Counted from the stretch's first letter, positions 46,720 to 58,657 are shown. The stretch: DNA of 64,000 bases from Prosapia bicincta (GCA_036971475.1 JBAIZL010000002.1:128235033-128299032); one strand, 5' to 3'. Numbers and translations: made by a program. The notes: a model not told the origin generated them from the sequence alone.

Positions 46720-47609
46720 CAGTAGAACATCGATAACTCAGTCTATCTGGGTTATCAAAAATCTGGGTTAGCCGGACAATAACAAAAAATTAAAAGAAGT
46801 CATTGTACTTACTAAAAAACTCCTTTATATTTATCAAACAAAGAGTATTACGCCGTGTATGAATGTACATATTGTATATACAGTTAAACTCCTTTGCAAA
46901 CAACTTCAGTTCTCGGCATACAAATCTGAAAATTTTGGCAGTTTGATTTTGCGATTCACTTTTGTGTTGTATGATCCCGTTGTCTTTTCAGCATAAGATG
47001 CACTAAACATTACGTCCATTCTATTATTTAGTTTATCTCTAGGTTTAAGAAGTTTTTATTGTTCTATTGGATTTTTTATCTATTTGTGTTATTTACTGTT
47101 CTTTTATTCTACTTAAAAATCATTCCGGGTTATCCGGAGATCCGAGTTAACAGAGTCCGACTTATGGAGGTTCTACTATAAATGCAAACCTCATAATACA
47201 GCCTGCTTGGAAAATTATATTTGGGTGTTATGTGTAAAGTAGCAATTTTCTTGTAGCGAAAGTGAAATTGTAATTATTTGCGTTCTGGAATACCGAAAGT
47301 ATTTCTATGTTCACTATAATATATTATGTTTCTATCATTCTAAACCATAGCTTAGCAAGTTTTGAGACACTTATGTACTACAAGTTAAAATCTTGCTACT
47401 GAAATTTTTTTAATAATATAAAGAAGAAAAGAAGTTATATAAAGTAGTTAATATATAGAAGTTTTTATTGGTGTGTTAAACTTTTTATGTATGTACTACA
47501 CTTATTTGATTTTTTGTATTATCTTATTCATTGTTTTTTTTTTCATTCTACTTCAAAATTATTCCAGGTTAACCGAGTTAATGGAGTCCGACTTATCAAG
47601 GTTCTACTG
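46720..47609. mobile_element. pogo-like MITE with duplicated right end
   Basis: TA target at 46718-46719 and 47610-47611. Left end CAGTAGAACATCGATAACTC; right end GAGTCCGACTTATCAAGGTT plus CTACTG. A second right-end sequence (GAGTCCGACTTATGGAGGTT) ends at about 47177, so the unit is either a tandem of two truncated copies or one copy with a duplicated end. No transposase. Different family from the 11.4-kb MITE. Confidence 0.8.
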
Positions 47610-47611
47610 TA

Positions 47612-49973
47612 TTTTAATTTACTTTTTTAAATTTGTCATAGAACAGCTGCAGCTATTTACTCATTTAAGTGATCAGCTATTTCAAATTCGGCAAACAGTC
47701 ATTGAATAGAACAGCTGTAGTCCTTTGACAACATAAGCAACCATCTGTTACAAATCAATATTTAAATAGATTCAAGTAAATATCTATCGTTATTATAAAA
47801 CAGTTTAATTAAACGATAATGGTAAAATTATCCCTATTGCTAACATAAGTACTCATGCTAACATCCCTATTGTGGGTGATGGAGACAGTTTTGAAAGTCT
47901 CAAGTGTCATAGTATGATATATTATACACAATTGGAATAGATTTTCTGCTTTGAAAAGATTTTTGTGATCTGAATCAGAAAAATGTTTAACTTTATGTTA
48001 GTGTTGTAAGTAAATGCCACTGTAACAAATTCCATAAAAAATCTTTTTGTTTGTGTTTTTAATAATTTATGAAATACTGATATTTTAAATTAGTATCATT
48101 AATATAAATACAGTAATCCTTAAATGAAATAAGGAAAAATTACACTCACAGTACAAAAATCAAAATATATAAATTGATTTTAGATACATTCAGAAACACG
48201 ATTTCTTACTTTTAGCTCAAGGGATATCAATATTACACCATGAAGATATATTGACATGCCTTATAATTTTGAATTCATCTTTCATAACATTTATTAAAAA
48301 TGGCTAATTGTGTAATGAAAATTACTGATTATATATATTTCAGGACGGTCTTGGCATGCCACTATGCCACTTATAGTTTAATGGCAAATGGAGGCCTAAC
48401 AATGAAAAATCTGTAACGCTGAAGAGTAATTAACAAGATGGAATTACTTATTAAGTGGACAAAACAAAATTCAGATTGGTGGTAGTTTTAATGAACAAAA
48501 GAGAAGTTTTAAATAGAGATCTTTTGGGAACTGCATCATGGATATCATAGTTTTTGTTCAACTAATATTTGTAAATGTGCATTAAAATAGTATTTTAATA
48601 ATTAGTAATATTTCCTGTTCCCATATAATCGATTTTAGGAAAAAAAATTATATAACTGTCAATACAGAAAGTCATCTGGAATACAAAACAAATTATAAAA
48701 ACTTTCACTACAATCAAAAAATTAAAAATTTTAGAAAACAGCAACTCATTCCCCTCTCCACAACATACCTGAAACGTTACAAATTCAAAATTTTGGCTTT
48801 AATTTTTTCTCAAAAAATGCCCCAAAATGTAATTAAGCCTGCTGATGACTCCCAAAAACTAACTTTAATACTTCAATTCAACACTGCTTTGCAATGCAAG
48901 TTCTATGGTTTTTAGACCAAAATTAGAAATAAAAGATTTGTATAAAAGTTCAGTGCAATATTTTCTGTTTTGTGTGTGGAATAGGTCTGGAGGTCTAGTT
49001 TCGTCCTTTTGAGTAATTTTGCGACTTATCGCAAAAAAAATAAGACGTGTGGTGAGCTTTATAATCTATAAGGTTTGTATGCTGGGTGAAATGTTGTGCT
49101 AATATTGCTTTCTTAAAGTAGATTTTTTTTCATTTGTAATTTTTTGGGAGTCAACAGTAAATATAACTACATCTTGAGGCATTTTGCGAGTTATTAAATC
49201 AAAAATAAAACCAAAACGTTAAATTAGTAACATTTTACATGTGCGGTGGAGGGGAGGATTTCTATTTTCCAAAATTTTTAATTTTTGGAGTGAGCGAGAA
49301 AATTTTTTTCCCTGATAACTTTTTGCATCACTCGGCATATTTTTTTCCTGAAATCTATTACGTGGGAACGGGAGATAAATACCTAACATTTTATATTATA
49401 AATTCAAATTTTAGAAGGCTCAGTCATCTTAAATAGTAGTGTTTATATAGTATTGTTTTGTATTCATTACAAAAAAACAAAAAACACCAAAGTGAAAACG
49501 AAACTAACTACACACAGATTCATAATACCCTAATACTAAATAAAACACTAAACATGCATAAACTTATCCAAATGGTCATGGCAACACCTCGGAGTGAACT
49601 GTGTCTGCAACTATAAATTCATGCTCGCTGCAATCATGCTAAATGACATTCCGAGGAAATTTATAAAAAGATTATATAGACTTAACATTTCTGATTGCCG
49701 TGATTTTCATCACTTCAATATATCATTAATTTATTTAATTTAAATATAAAAGCTTTGCTGATTATCATGATTAAACAAAATTTGTGAGTTTAAAGAATTC
49801 CTAAAAAACGTAGTTTAGAACCTTTAAAATTAAATGGTCAATAAGTTAAAATAATGAAATTAAATACTGAAAAAATCTTTAAACTAAAATAAAATAACTT
49901 TATGTGTTAAAAAGACTTTGTTTAAGAATTTTAATTTTAGAACTTAATGTAGATTTTTTTAAAAGTACTTTAC
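47612..49973. other. AT-rich DNA without recognised gene
   Basis: About 2.4 kb, probably intron of the PIAS-like gene on the minus strand. Short open frames show no motif. Confidence 0.45.
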
Positions 49974-51149
49974 CAGGGTGTCTAGTAAAATAGCTTGAAG
50001 AAATTCCCTGAGTTTTCCCTGACTTTTCCAGGGTGTCTAGTAAAATAGCTTGAAGAAATTCCCTGAGTTTTCCCTGACTTTTCCTCTTTTAGATGTCTAT
50101 AGAAAGCCCAGTTTACATTGGGCCCATCCATTGATATCTGAAGGATCTTGGATAAATCCAGACTTTGAAGAACGAATTGAGTAACTCTTTTGCTTTTGTG
50201 TCTGTAAGGAACACAGAACCAAAATATCGAGCTTTCACTTCATCCGCCTCTGCATCCCAATACCTAACACTCAAATCCATTTGGGCTCTTTGTGATATTT
50301 TGTTTAAACTTTCATCAAAGCCAATTACATAGTTAGAATTTGAATTTAATGATGTCAGTAACAGGTCTTTAATATAATTTGATAAACCGAATACAACACT
50401 ATAGGAAATTTTATCTTTCCCCAATCTCATGTTCTGTGCAATGGTGCTATCAGGGAACATCCTTGGAAAGAGGCACACACTACCTTCTGCATTGCGTAAA
50501 GAAGTGTTGCATTACTAAATTCACGCACCATATAATCTCTGCTTCAGTCACTTCATCTTTTAGTTTATATTTATTCTAAGGAAGGAGGGGAGGTAATGAC
50601 GACATCTGCATGACGCGCTTGCCCGCTACTGCAATGAAAACTGGAACCTTCCATGTTGAAATAAACAGTGTAAAAATAATCACCGTCAAATAAAACACAT
50701 ACTATCACGAGTCTAGGCAAATAGCTGGCTACGAATATTTACACAGCGTTCTGTGTGGTCAGAAACAGACTGAGTTATCTGTTATCCCCACCTGTCCATA
50801 TGATAACAGAACCACTGCGCACCCCAAGGCCACGGTCCAGGCTAAAACCTCCCAGCTGTACCAACTCGGCACGTTTAATATTTATTGACATAAGTCCTGA
50901 AGTCATAGCAATGGGCTTATCAAATGAATAATGGGCATCTAAATAAAGAAGTGTTATTTCCTGATTGCCCTGACCCTAAACAGCTGGCTTACAATACCAA
51001 ATATTCGAGAGCAATGGCCACTAGTTTTGTTTCTAATCAAAATAAATATTTTCCCGATTTTTTAAAATTTTCCCTGACTTTTCCCTGAATTTTCCAGAAT
51101 GTTAAAATTCCCTGACTTTTCCAGGTTTTCCCTGTCACTAGACACCCTG
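49974..51149 (-). mobile_element. hAT-type element, non-autonomous
   Basis: Left end CAGGGTGTCTAGTAAAATAG, right end CACTAGACACCCTG; subterminal CCCTGACTTTTCC motifs repeat many times at both ends. The first 55 bp are tandemly duplicated (49974 and 50029). It contains a hAT transposase fragment on the minus strand. Confidence 0.82.
50113..50580 (-). pseudogene. hAT transposase N-terminal/central fragment
   Basis: Upstream, around 50580-50480, the minus strand reads KLKDEVTEAEIIWCVNLVMQ; the frame from 50478 then gives MFPDSTIAQNMRLGKDKISY, FGLSNYIKDLL, NYVIGFDESLNKISQRAQMD with the F-D-E-S first catalytic Asp, LSVRYWDAEADEVKARYFGS and LLNSFF. This is the first catalytic region of one hAT group; the second Asp, the insertion domain and the dimerisation region are gone. 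One frameshift separates the two pieces. Confidence 0.75.
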
Positions 51150-51406
51150 TTTACTTCATATATTTACTTTAGATTTCATATAAGAGTAAATATTTAAGGA
51201 ATACACTATGTCTATTTAAAGTTATCTAATATTATTATGCAAATCTAGAAGCATAGCAGGAAATAGGACTTCATTCTTATTCTAGCAAATTTAGAAACAA
51301 GACATACAACAAAATATAAGGAACAAAATTAACTACGATAAACGAACTAATAGAATAAATTTAAAGTTAGGAAACACACAAAGGAATATTATTAACTTAG
51401 ACTTAC

Positions 51407-51573
51407 TGTATTGTTTTATAAATTTCACATATTTTCATCTGGATAGGCATGGACTTTTGCCTTAACAATCCTAAAGCTCTTGCTTGTAGTTCTGGCTTGC
51501 GCCCAGATCTGTTTTGACCAGCAAATCCTAAGAGTGTTTGTAGTTCAGACACCCTAAACACCATCACCATTTT
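51407..51573 (-). CDS. PIAS-family E3 SUMO ligase, SAP-domain exon
   Basis: An internal exon of a host gene. Acceptor GTTTCAG precedes 51573 and donor GTAAGT follows 51407. The 167-nt exon encodes KMVMVFRVSELQTLLGFAGQ, NRSGRKPELQARALGLL, then IQMKICEIYKTIQ. PIAS proteins open with exactly this order: V-M-x-F/L-R-V-S-E-L-Q-x-L-L-G-F/Y-A-G-x-N-x-x-G-R-K, the SAP DNA-binding helices carrying an LxxLL-like motif, then Q-M-K-I-x-E-L-Y. They are nuclear ligases that attach SUMO through a later SP-RING domain, which is not found in this window. Phase 0 in, phase 2 out. The first exon (a few codons) should lie to the right and the PINIT exons to the left or beyond, with hAT elements in both introns. 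No damage is seen. Confidence 0.85.
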
Positions 51574-51715
51574 CTGAAACAAAATTCGAAATTAGTTTTT
51601 ATGAAAAATAATGTTATATTTTATTTTGAATTAATTAAATTGATATTTCTTTTTATTCAGTACAATCAGGTGCGTATCCAGCGAATTGCTTTGGAGGGGG
51701 GGAGGGCGATCGATG

Positions 51716-51720
<5 letters not shown>

Positions 51721-51786
<66 letters not shown>

Positions 51787-51828
51787 AAATATATAAAATA
51801 TTTATATATATATATATATATATGTAAA

Positions 51829-51869
<41 letters not shown>

Positions 51870-51880
51870 CGCGCGCACGC
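51721..51880. repeat. compound (TA)n/(GT)n/(GC)n microsatellite
   Basis: TA runs at 51721-51783 and 51804-51823, GT at 51831-51860, then GCGC and ACGCGTGCGTG. Confidence 0.95.
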
Positions 51881-51889
51881 GTGCGTGTA

Positions 51890-51970
51890 TGTAAAAACAT
51901 AGAACAGAAAAAGTTCTTTCTACGCTTGCGTTAGAAATCGGTAACGTGATAAAGATTCGTAGCAAATTAG
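51890..51970 (-). pseudogene. hAT dimerisation-domain fragment
   Basis: The minus strand encodes LLRIFITLPISNASVERTFS followed by VL, the start of the hAT C-terminal dimerisation domain (L-x-x-F/L-L-T-L-P-x-S-x-A-S-x-E-R-x-F-S). It then runs into the CA/TA tract. About 25 codons remain. Confidence 0.78.
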
Positions 51971-52706
51971 ACTTTTTAATAAATAATTATTCCAGTTTCG
52001 ATAACACTTATGGCTAGAGAATATTATTAATTTTATAATAAGCTATTATTATAAAAATTGTTTATTATTTAATATAAGTAGTTATTCTTCCAACACGAAC
52101 AATTCCGGAGTCAACTGCGAATATTACGCTTGCAAAATTACGTATTGAAAATCATATGTTCGAGACTAAGCTTCACTAGCGCTATCTTGTTAAAACGTTT
52201 AGACGTTTACGAGGGTATGTCGAGGAAACGCGTCACATTTTCAAATTAAAAATTAAAATTTTATTTTTATTTACAATAAAAGACGAATTAACTTAGGTAA
52301 ATTAAGTTAAAATTCGAGCGTATTTACAAACATAGACTAGTATTTGATAAGTGATTCTATTTTTGTAATTATTCAAAGAGCATTACAATGTTACAAAATT
52401 ATTATTATATTTATTACAGTTAGGATTTTATATTTGAGAATATATAATAACTTAATTATCGAAAAAATTCCTAATTTAATAATATATTGTCGATTTTTAA
52501 CCCAAAATTCTTGAGGGTTGGGGGACGATCACCCCATCGCCCCCCCCCCCTGGATCAAACTGTTACTTATAAATGTTCTCCTCTGAAGGAAACCATTGAA
52601 CAAGACAAATATGTTTATTTCATTCTAGAATAAGGGAAGTCAGTGAACCAAATCTGACGGGAATTATTGTTATCAGTTCTTGCTTAGCCAACTGAATGCC
52701 GTAGAA

Positions 52707-53503
52707 CAGGGACGCCCAACTAGAAGCCCAAGGACCGCTTGCGGCTCATGCGGCTCCAGACAGATTTTAAAAACATTAAATGATCGAATTATTAATAAAT
52801 CTAAAACATAAAAATATATAGGTTGATGTGGGATATAGGATGAACACAGCTCCTGCCCACCATATGAACTCTGTAACTTGCAGAGTGACCCATTTTCTTC
52901 AGACAATATCGGAAACTGGTACTGCGTTTTGAAACCAAGTGTTGAGAAGAAATATCCCAAACCACTACGGTAGGAAAATACTTTCAATGTTTGGAAGCAC
53001 ATATCCTTGTGAGTGCTTCTTTTCAACAATGAAATTTATAAAATCAACTCACCGCAACAGACTCACAAAGAGGCATCTTCGAGATCTGCTAAAGGTTGCA
53101 ACTAATTTAATTCAGATTGGTTTTGATTAACTTTGAACGATTGCGCCCATCCACAATGTTCTTATTAAGTGAAGTAGGTAGGCCTACATACTTATGGACA
53201 ATTTTAATTTAAGTAAATTAAACTTTTTTTCCAATACTGTATTCTGACAAGCGTAAACAACATGATTAAAAGATGACTAAAAATTTAATATTATACTTAT
53301 TCTGACATTGAACTTAATATTAAATGTGTATCCAAATTTTTGCGTAACATTTATTGATTCATATTATTTAATATAATACAAATACTATGCAATATACGTA
53401 TTGCCTAAATTTAACTATTGATGTATGTGTGAAATTCGTTGTGCGGTCCTCGTCTACACTGAAAATATTGAAGTGGCTCTTTAAGGTTAAGAAGTCATCC
53501 CTG
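52707..53503 (+). mobile_element. hAT element with near 8-bp target duplication, 797 bp
   Basis: CCGTAGAA (52699-52706) and CTGTAGAG (53504-53511) flank ends CAGGGACGCCCAACTAGAAG and its diverged inverse ATCCCTG. The left end continues with GCGGCTCATGCGGCTCC, typical of a widespread hAT group. Carries a transposase C-terminal fragment. Confidence 0.78.
52950..53130 (+). pseudogene. hAT transposase C-terminal fragment
   Basis: NHYGRKILSMFGSTYPCECF, then FSTMKFIKSTHRNRLTKRHL and RDLLKVATNLIQ, ending at TAA 53128-53130. This is the C-terminal end of hAT transposases of the group related to GTF2IRD2-like proteins (S-M-F-G-S-T-Y-x-C-E-x-x-F-S-x-M-x-x-I-K-S-x-x-R). The catalytic regions are absent; the remnant is the only coding part of the 797-bp element. 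Confidence 0.82.
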
Positions 53504-53511
53504 CTGTAGAG

Positions 53512-54420
53512 ATTAATAAAAAAAAGAAATAAATGGTGAACTTTTTTTATGACTCCTGGCATTGGTTTAACAATGTACTTAAAATTTGTGAATTTTATCC
53601 TAAAAGAAAAAAAATATACCTTCAAATTTAAATAAAAACACATAAATACTTTACTGCTTAAGTTTGAAATTTAATAATTTCAACTGGTTCTCTTTTAATT
53701 ACAGAGTGCACCACTATCCCAGCACTAAGACATGTACACTAGAAAACAAAGATTAGATAAAAAAACAAATTATTAATAATTCTCTAACAGAGTAGTTCAC
53801 ATCTAATTTAATTTACAAGAAGTAAGTAAAACAGAGAGATCGGTCAAGTAGGAGGGGAATACAATTTTTTAGCAGTTGATTATCTGAATTTTGTCAAACT
53901 GGTAAACTCCGCCCATGCTAATGAGTTATGAAATTAATACTAGGGGAAAGAATGATTATTATTATTATTATTATTAACATAACTGTGAGTATTCTATTAC
54001 CTGTAATATGAATATGAACTTGACCGGAAGCAATAATTTTACAAAACTAATAGAAGGAATTGAAAAATGGAATAATTTCTGTGAAGGAAACTGACTTTAA
54101 TGTACAGCTTAAATTCTTAAACTTATTGTTATATTGATGATCTTGAGGTTTATTTATAATTCATCTTTTTTTAAACTCTGACTTAAATGAATAACTGAAA
54201 TTTCTCACCCAAAGACATTTCATACAAATTCTGTGCATTCTTTAAGACTTTGAAATACTAACTGGGCTATTTGCTCTCATTAGTTATTTTTAAACAAGCC
54301 TAACTTGGAGAATTTTTGTTTAACAAAAAACTTGCATAGGATTTAAATTTAAAAAATTTCAATAGTAATTCATACAACATACACACCATCTATGATCATA
54401 GACAATATACTAAAAAGTTT
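53512..54420. other. AT-rich DNA without recognised gene
   Basis: A short (ATT)n tract at 53955-53977; otherwise nothing recognised. Confidence 0.45.
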
Positions 54421-54600
54421 TTACATATTTGTTGATTCCATCTTCACATGAGCTACAAGTTTTTACTAAAACACTTGTAAATATTTTACAACTTGTCTAT
54501 AATAGCACTTACTTATATTTGTTATTCCATCTTCACACGAGCTACAAGTTTTCACTAAAACACTTGTAAATATTTTACAACTTGCCTATAGTAGCACTTA
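54421..54600. repeat. tandem repeat, 89-bp period, two copies
   Basis: ATTCCATCTTCACATGAGCT starts near 54436 and again (with ACACGAGCT) near 54525; both continue to TATAATAGCACTTACTTAT. A third partial copy without the start lies at 54670-54735. Confidence 0.85.
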
Positions 54601-54704
54601 CTTGTGTCCAATTGTCAACTCAGACCGTAACCGGGAATTTTGATAATTTAATACAAGATACAAAAATGGAGTATTAATAATACTAAACACTAGTAAATAT
54701 TTAC

Positions 54705-54885
54705 AAACCTGCCTATAGTAGCACTTACTTATACTTGTTGAGGACGACCGTTTTGGGAGATGTGTCCCATTGTCAACTCAGACCATAACTCCGGTTACGG
54801 TCTGAGTTGACAATGGAACACATCTTCCGAAACGGCTGTCCTCAACAAATATAAGTAAGTGCTACTATAGGCAAGTTGTACAATT
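54705..54885. repeat. inverted repeat, arms about 82 bp
   Basis: CTATAGTAGCACTTACTTAT to ACTCAGACCATAAC on the left, inverse on the right, centre TCCG. Shares its outer sequence with the 89-bp repeats; may be a PLE-type arm. Confidence 0.9.
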
Positions 54886-55329
54886 TTTACATTAATTACA
54901 ACAGCATAGTACCAGGAGCAACTAATCCAATATGAATCGTCTAGGAGCCCCCATGAAGGTCGAACATCTAAAAGACACGCATCAGCAAAATCCAGGCCTA
55001 AACCAAATCTGACCAACCAACAGTCAGAATTCTCAACTTGATCAGCACCAAACAACTAAGTGCAAAATTTAAATGTAAATGACACTCACATAAGCCTCTA
55101 AAGCGATCAGTCTACAATCACCCATGTCACCAAATTGACACTTTACTAATACCATACAGCTGTAAATGAGATTTTAGAAACAGTTCCATCTAGGAAACGC
55201 GAAGGAAGCGAACCTGTGTTGTGAAATAAAGAAGTAGCTCCTTGGCTTATTGTATTTGTGTGTGTTGAAAATACATCTTTATAACAGTATTTTTATATGA
55301 GTCATTACGTTGTGTGCCATTTACTAGAA

Positions 55330-56890
55330 TGGAAAAGTGAAAAATAGACCGTGAATGCAGAACATTCAATCATCAGTGGAACTTACAATGTTTCGTAATT
55401 GAGTCCAGTAAGACGATGTTTGATTTGCAATGAATCCATAGCATTTCTCAAAGAAAATAATATTAAACGTCATTATGAAATGAAACATTTAAAAACTTAC
55501 TAAAAATATACTGGAAGTTTGCGGACAGAAAAATTTTGAAGCTTTTAAGCACGGATTGAAATCGCAGCCATCTCTATGTTTACGAAACTCAATACTGAAC
55601 AAGAGGCTGTAACTCGTCTCAGCTTTTGTGTGGCCTTTGAAATCGCAGAGTGGTAACCATTCGCTGATGGAAAATTGGCCAAAGAATGGGTAATAGCAGT
55701 ACCCTAAGAAATTTGCCCCAAAAAGGTAAATTTATTTAAACCTGTCAGTTTGTCAGCAAACACCATGGCTCAGAATGTAGAAGCAATCACAGAAAATATA
55801 ACAACCAAACTATCTGACAAAAATGGAGATCTTGAGTGCTATTCTGTGGCCTTGGATTAGTCAGATACGGGCCAGGTCTTGATTTTTATTCGAGGAGTAG
55901 ATAAAAGCTGACATCTAGTATTTACGGCACGACTCCTGGTGAAGACATTTTCAAGGGAGTTGAAAATACCATTATTAAAAAGAACCTTCGATGGAAAAAC
56001 TTTAAATCTATAACAACTGATGGTGGCAAACATATGTGGTAAACATACAGGAGTGGTCACTCTTATGTCAAAGGCTGTAGAATGATGACGGTTCAAAGCA
56101 GTTAGTCTTATTACATTGTATCATTCATCAACAGTCTCTGTACAGAAAATGTTTAGATACATCTGAAGTTCTAAAAAACAGTCATATCAATTGTTATTTT
56201 ATGAGATTCACTGGGCTGAATCATAGAGAATTCCGCGACTAAATGGAGAGATTGGAGAAACTGATTTACCATATCATACTGCCGTACGCTGGCTTAGTTG
56301 CGGAAAAGTCCTTCAGCGCTTCTTTGATCTTTTAGCAGTGTTTAACATTTTTTTAAATGAAAAACAAAGTAATTCATCCGAATTACAAAACCGTGAATGG
56401 CTGTGGAAGTTAGCATTCTACGACGATTTCATTTGAATATAAATTTTGACACTCTATTCACAGACCTAAATGTTTTTGCGAATCAAATTAAGATTTTTCA
56501 AATCTTTTTGATGCCGGTATTGAAAACCTAACCTCAGAACTTTAAATGGAAATTATTGATCTACAATGCCATGATATATTGAAGAACAAATATCGAAACT
56601 CATCTTTGTTGGAATTTTATGAGTCTTCCACTGGCCCAATTTGATAATTTCCATAAATTTGCTCGTGGGCTGTTTTCTGTTCATGGTACTACTTACTTGT
56701 GTGAGAAAACATTCCCCAACATAAACGCGTAAAGAATGTTTTCAGATCTAATGTAACCGATGAGCATCGTAAATCTCTTTTAATAATTAGTACAAGTAAA
56801 ATTGGCCCACAACTACAAACTAAAAACATACTAGGATATATAATACACTTTGTAAAAATGAACCATTTTAGTAATCTAATCACAAACAAT
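55330..56890 (+). pseudogene. hAT transposase, GTF2IRD2-like group, badly decayed
   Basis: A succession of broken frames recovers most of the protein: RRCLICNESIAFLKENNIKR and HYEMKH (BED-like zinc finger, near 55420-55490), FVAFEIAEW-like and PFADGKLAKEWVIAV (55620-55700), PVSLSANTMAQNVEAITENI, DLECYSVALD, VLIFIRGVDK, then EIHWAESYRIPRLNGEI, LPYHTAVRWLSCGKVLQRFF (the conserved V-R-W-L-S block, near 56270-56330), LLAVFNIFLNEKQ and REWLWKLAFYDDF. The C-terminal part (about 56690-56890) is weak. At least ten stops or frameshifts. Long dead; same group as the 53-kb fragment. Confidence 0.8.
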
Positions 56891-57002
56891 TACTAACTTT
56901 TACTGAAAGAACAAACTCAACGTTTACTCAAAGAAAGGAACAATGGAATATAAATAAATCCCTCTTGTTTTATGAAAGCTGTAATTACAGTATAATACTG
57001 TA

Positions 57003-57048
57003 TGAGGGGGAACATGCCCCTTACGCCCTCCCCTGGCTATGCCCCTGG
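57003..57048. other. hAT-type terminal inverted repeat
   Basis: ACGCCCTCCCCTGGCTATGC followed by CCCTGGCAG; reverse-complemented it begins CTGCCAGGGGCATAGCCAGG, like hAT ends that read CAG-x-GGC-x-TAGCCAGGGG. Probably the 3' end of the element to its left. Confidence 0.5.
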
Positions 57049-57850
57049 CAGTAAGAATGTGATTTTTCGTCAATCTTATGTTGACATATTAACAGACATA
57101 TAGAAATGACACAATTTTTATCATCACAAACGCTACATTGGCTGCATACATCTTGCTTCGAACAGCAAAAACTAATGAGGTAAAACACATTGGCATTAGC
57201 ATTATTAATGATTTGCCACATAATACCTCAGAGAACTTTTATTGATTAAAGTTGCTTGTTGTATTCATCTTGAATTCACTGATTAAACTATAATTAAATG
57301 ATACCTAACTAAATAAATACGTCATGGCTTACTCGCTAACAATCGTTCCTTTTACGAAGCAAAGGCTCTCCTTCACAAAAGATCACTCTCAGTGGAATGG
57401 TATTAGTCAACGTGAGCGTATTGATTATTTACGATTTTTTATATTAGCGTGGCCTACTATTGTAGTCCACACGAGTACTCTCGTAACAACTAATGCCCTT
57501 ATGCTTTTGATTGTATACATAAATCCTCAACATCATTGTAATGTTTAAGATTTTTATAATATAAAATTAAAGATTTGTATCTCATAACAGACATTTTTAA
57601 TTTTATTTCAAAATGTGCATGTAACTACCAAAAAGTGTTCATATTTGGAGTAAAAATGTTAGTATTATTTCTATATAAAATAAAATGTTATTTAATATAC
57701 AAATGTGTTTTATATTTCCTTAAGAACCATTTACCATAATATAAAGCTATTAGCTAGTCAATATCCGTAGAAAAAAAATAAACACAAGAATCCAAAAACT
57801 CCATTCGAGCACTCCAGTGTTAAATATCAAGGACATAAGTACTGGTACTG
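57049..57850. other. no gene recognised
   Basis: Short open frames at 57021-57221 and 57324-57548 carry no known motif. Confidence 0.4.
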
Positions 57851-57852
57851 AA

Positions 57853-57996
57853 TAGCTGAACACGTTTATGGACAATGATGTGATTACGAACAAGAAAAAT
57901 CAAAAGGATATATTGTATATTAAAAGGTGAAAAATAGGTCAAGTGGAAGAAATTATTGTCTATTAATAATTTTGGTGGTACATTTACACAGCAACC
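57853..57996 (+). repeat. direct repeat D, copy 1
   Basis: About 145 bp from AGCTGAACACG to CACAGCAACCTT, repeated at 59245-59387; it borders transposase fragments. Confidence 0.85.
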
Positions 57997-58150
57997 TTCT
58001 AAGGAGAAGAGTTTACGCTAACTGCCCTCGGACTTTTAATGATTTGATGGACAATATTTTTCGTGAAATCAACAGTATTGACAACGCAACGCTCCAGCAA
58101 ACTGCCAAAAACATGGTAGCAACATGTTGACTACGTGGGTTTTCCGACTG
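57997..58150 (+). pseudogene. IS630/mariner-like transposase C-terminal fragment
   Basis: RRRVYANCPRTFNDLMDNIF followed by REINSIDNATLQQTAKNMVA, ending at a TGA near 58128-58130. In IS630-like transposases the motif L-K-x-x-V-Y-x-x-x-P-R-T-x-x-x-L-K-x-x-I precedes I-x-x-I-x-x-x-x-L-x-x-x-x-x-N near the C-terminus. Shorter than, and different from, the copy at 42 kb. It lies just inside direct repeat D. Confidence 0.6.
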
Positions 58151-58246
58151 TGGTATTTGCGCTCCTATTGTTTGAACACCTGCTGCTGAGGCGTTTCCGA
58201 CCGATCGAGTTCGAGACGTGGTCACCACTCTGTAGGAAAAGAGTCC

Positions 58247-58657
58247 GTGAACAAAAGACAGACTTGTAATATTTTTAAAGAAAAATTTCAAGATTTAAAG
58301 GATAAAGGTTTAGATTTTGTTGCAAATAAGCCAAATTATGAAAGTATAAAGACTTCCTTGTGCAAAGCAAGGAGAGAAGTTTTAGGGATGACCCAGAACA
58401 CTGGCTCTAGTACAGAGATTTACCTCAGTGACGAAATTTTACAACTGAGTGATAGAAGTATTTTTTTGAAAATTGACGATGGTGATGTTCCTGGCAAAAG
58501 AATCCTTCTGTTTGGATGTAGAGAAGCGGAGAAACTCCTGTGTGAAAATGACACAATTTTTATGGATGGGACATTTGATAGTTGTTCGAAACAATTTAAA
58601 CAACTAAACACTATACATGTAGACATTGGAAGCACGGAAAAAAGACAAAAGGGATAA
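58247..58657 (+). pseudogene. MULE-type transposase N-terminal/catalytic start fragment
   Basis: A 136-codon frame. FKEKFQDLKDKGLDF, YESIKTSLCKARREVLGM, a variable stretch, GKRILLFGCREAEKLL and then IFMDGTFDSCSKQFKQLNTI plus HVDIG. The D-G-T-F block with a following x-x-F-x-Q-L-x-T-I-H is the first catalytic Asp region of MULE/FLYWCH-associated transposases. It stops at TAA shortly afterwards; the rest of the DDE domain and the zinc finger are missing. A 215-bp hAT MITE lies 48 bp downstream. It could alternatively be an exon of a domesticated MULE-derived gene; no splice donor was seen at its end. Confidence 0.7.

Larger units (their letters stand above)
51667..52561. mobile_element. hAT-type element remnant, about 0.9 kb
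   Basis: Left end CAGGTGCGTATCCAG with a following G-rich run; right end complement CAGTTTGATCCAGGGGGGGG. Contains a hAT C-terminal fragment (minus) and is expanded by (TA)n/(GT)n tracts. Boundaries are tentative. Confidence 0.5.

Noticed and set aside
51601..51894. Open frames through (TA)n and (GT)n at 51.7 kb and 45.3-45.5 kb
   Set aside because: Low-complexity Tyr/Ile repeats from microsatellites; only the short hAT-like part at 51.9 kb is kept.
54705..54885. Hammerhead ribozyme in the 54.8-kb palindrome
   Set aside because: GAAACGG and a C cleavage site look plausible, but no CTGANGA box lies at the right spacing.
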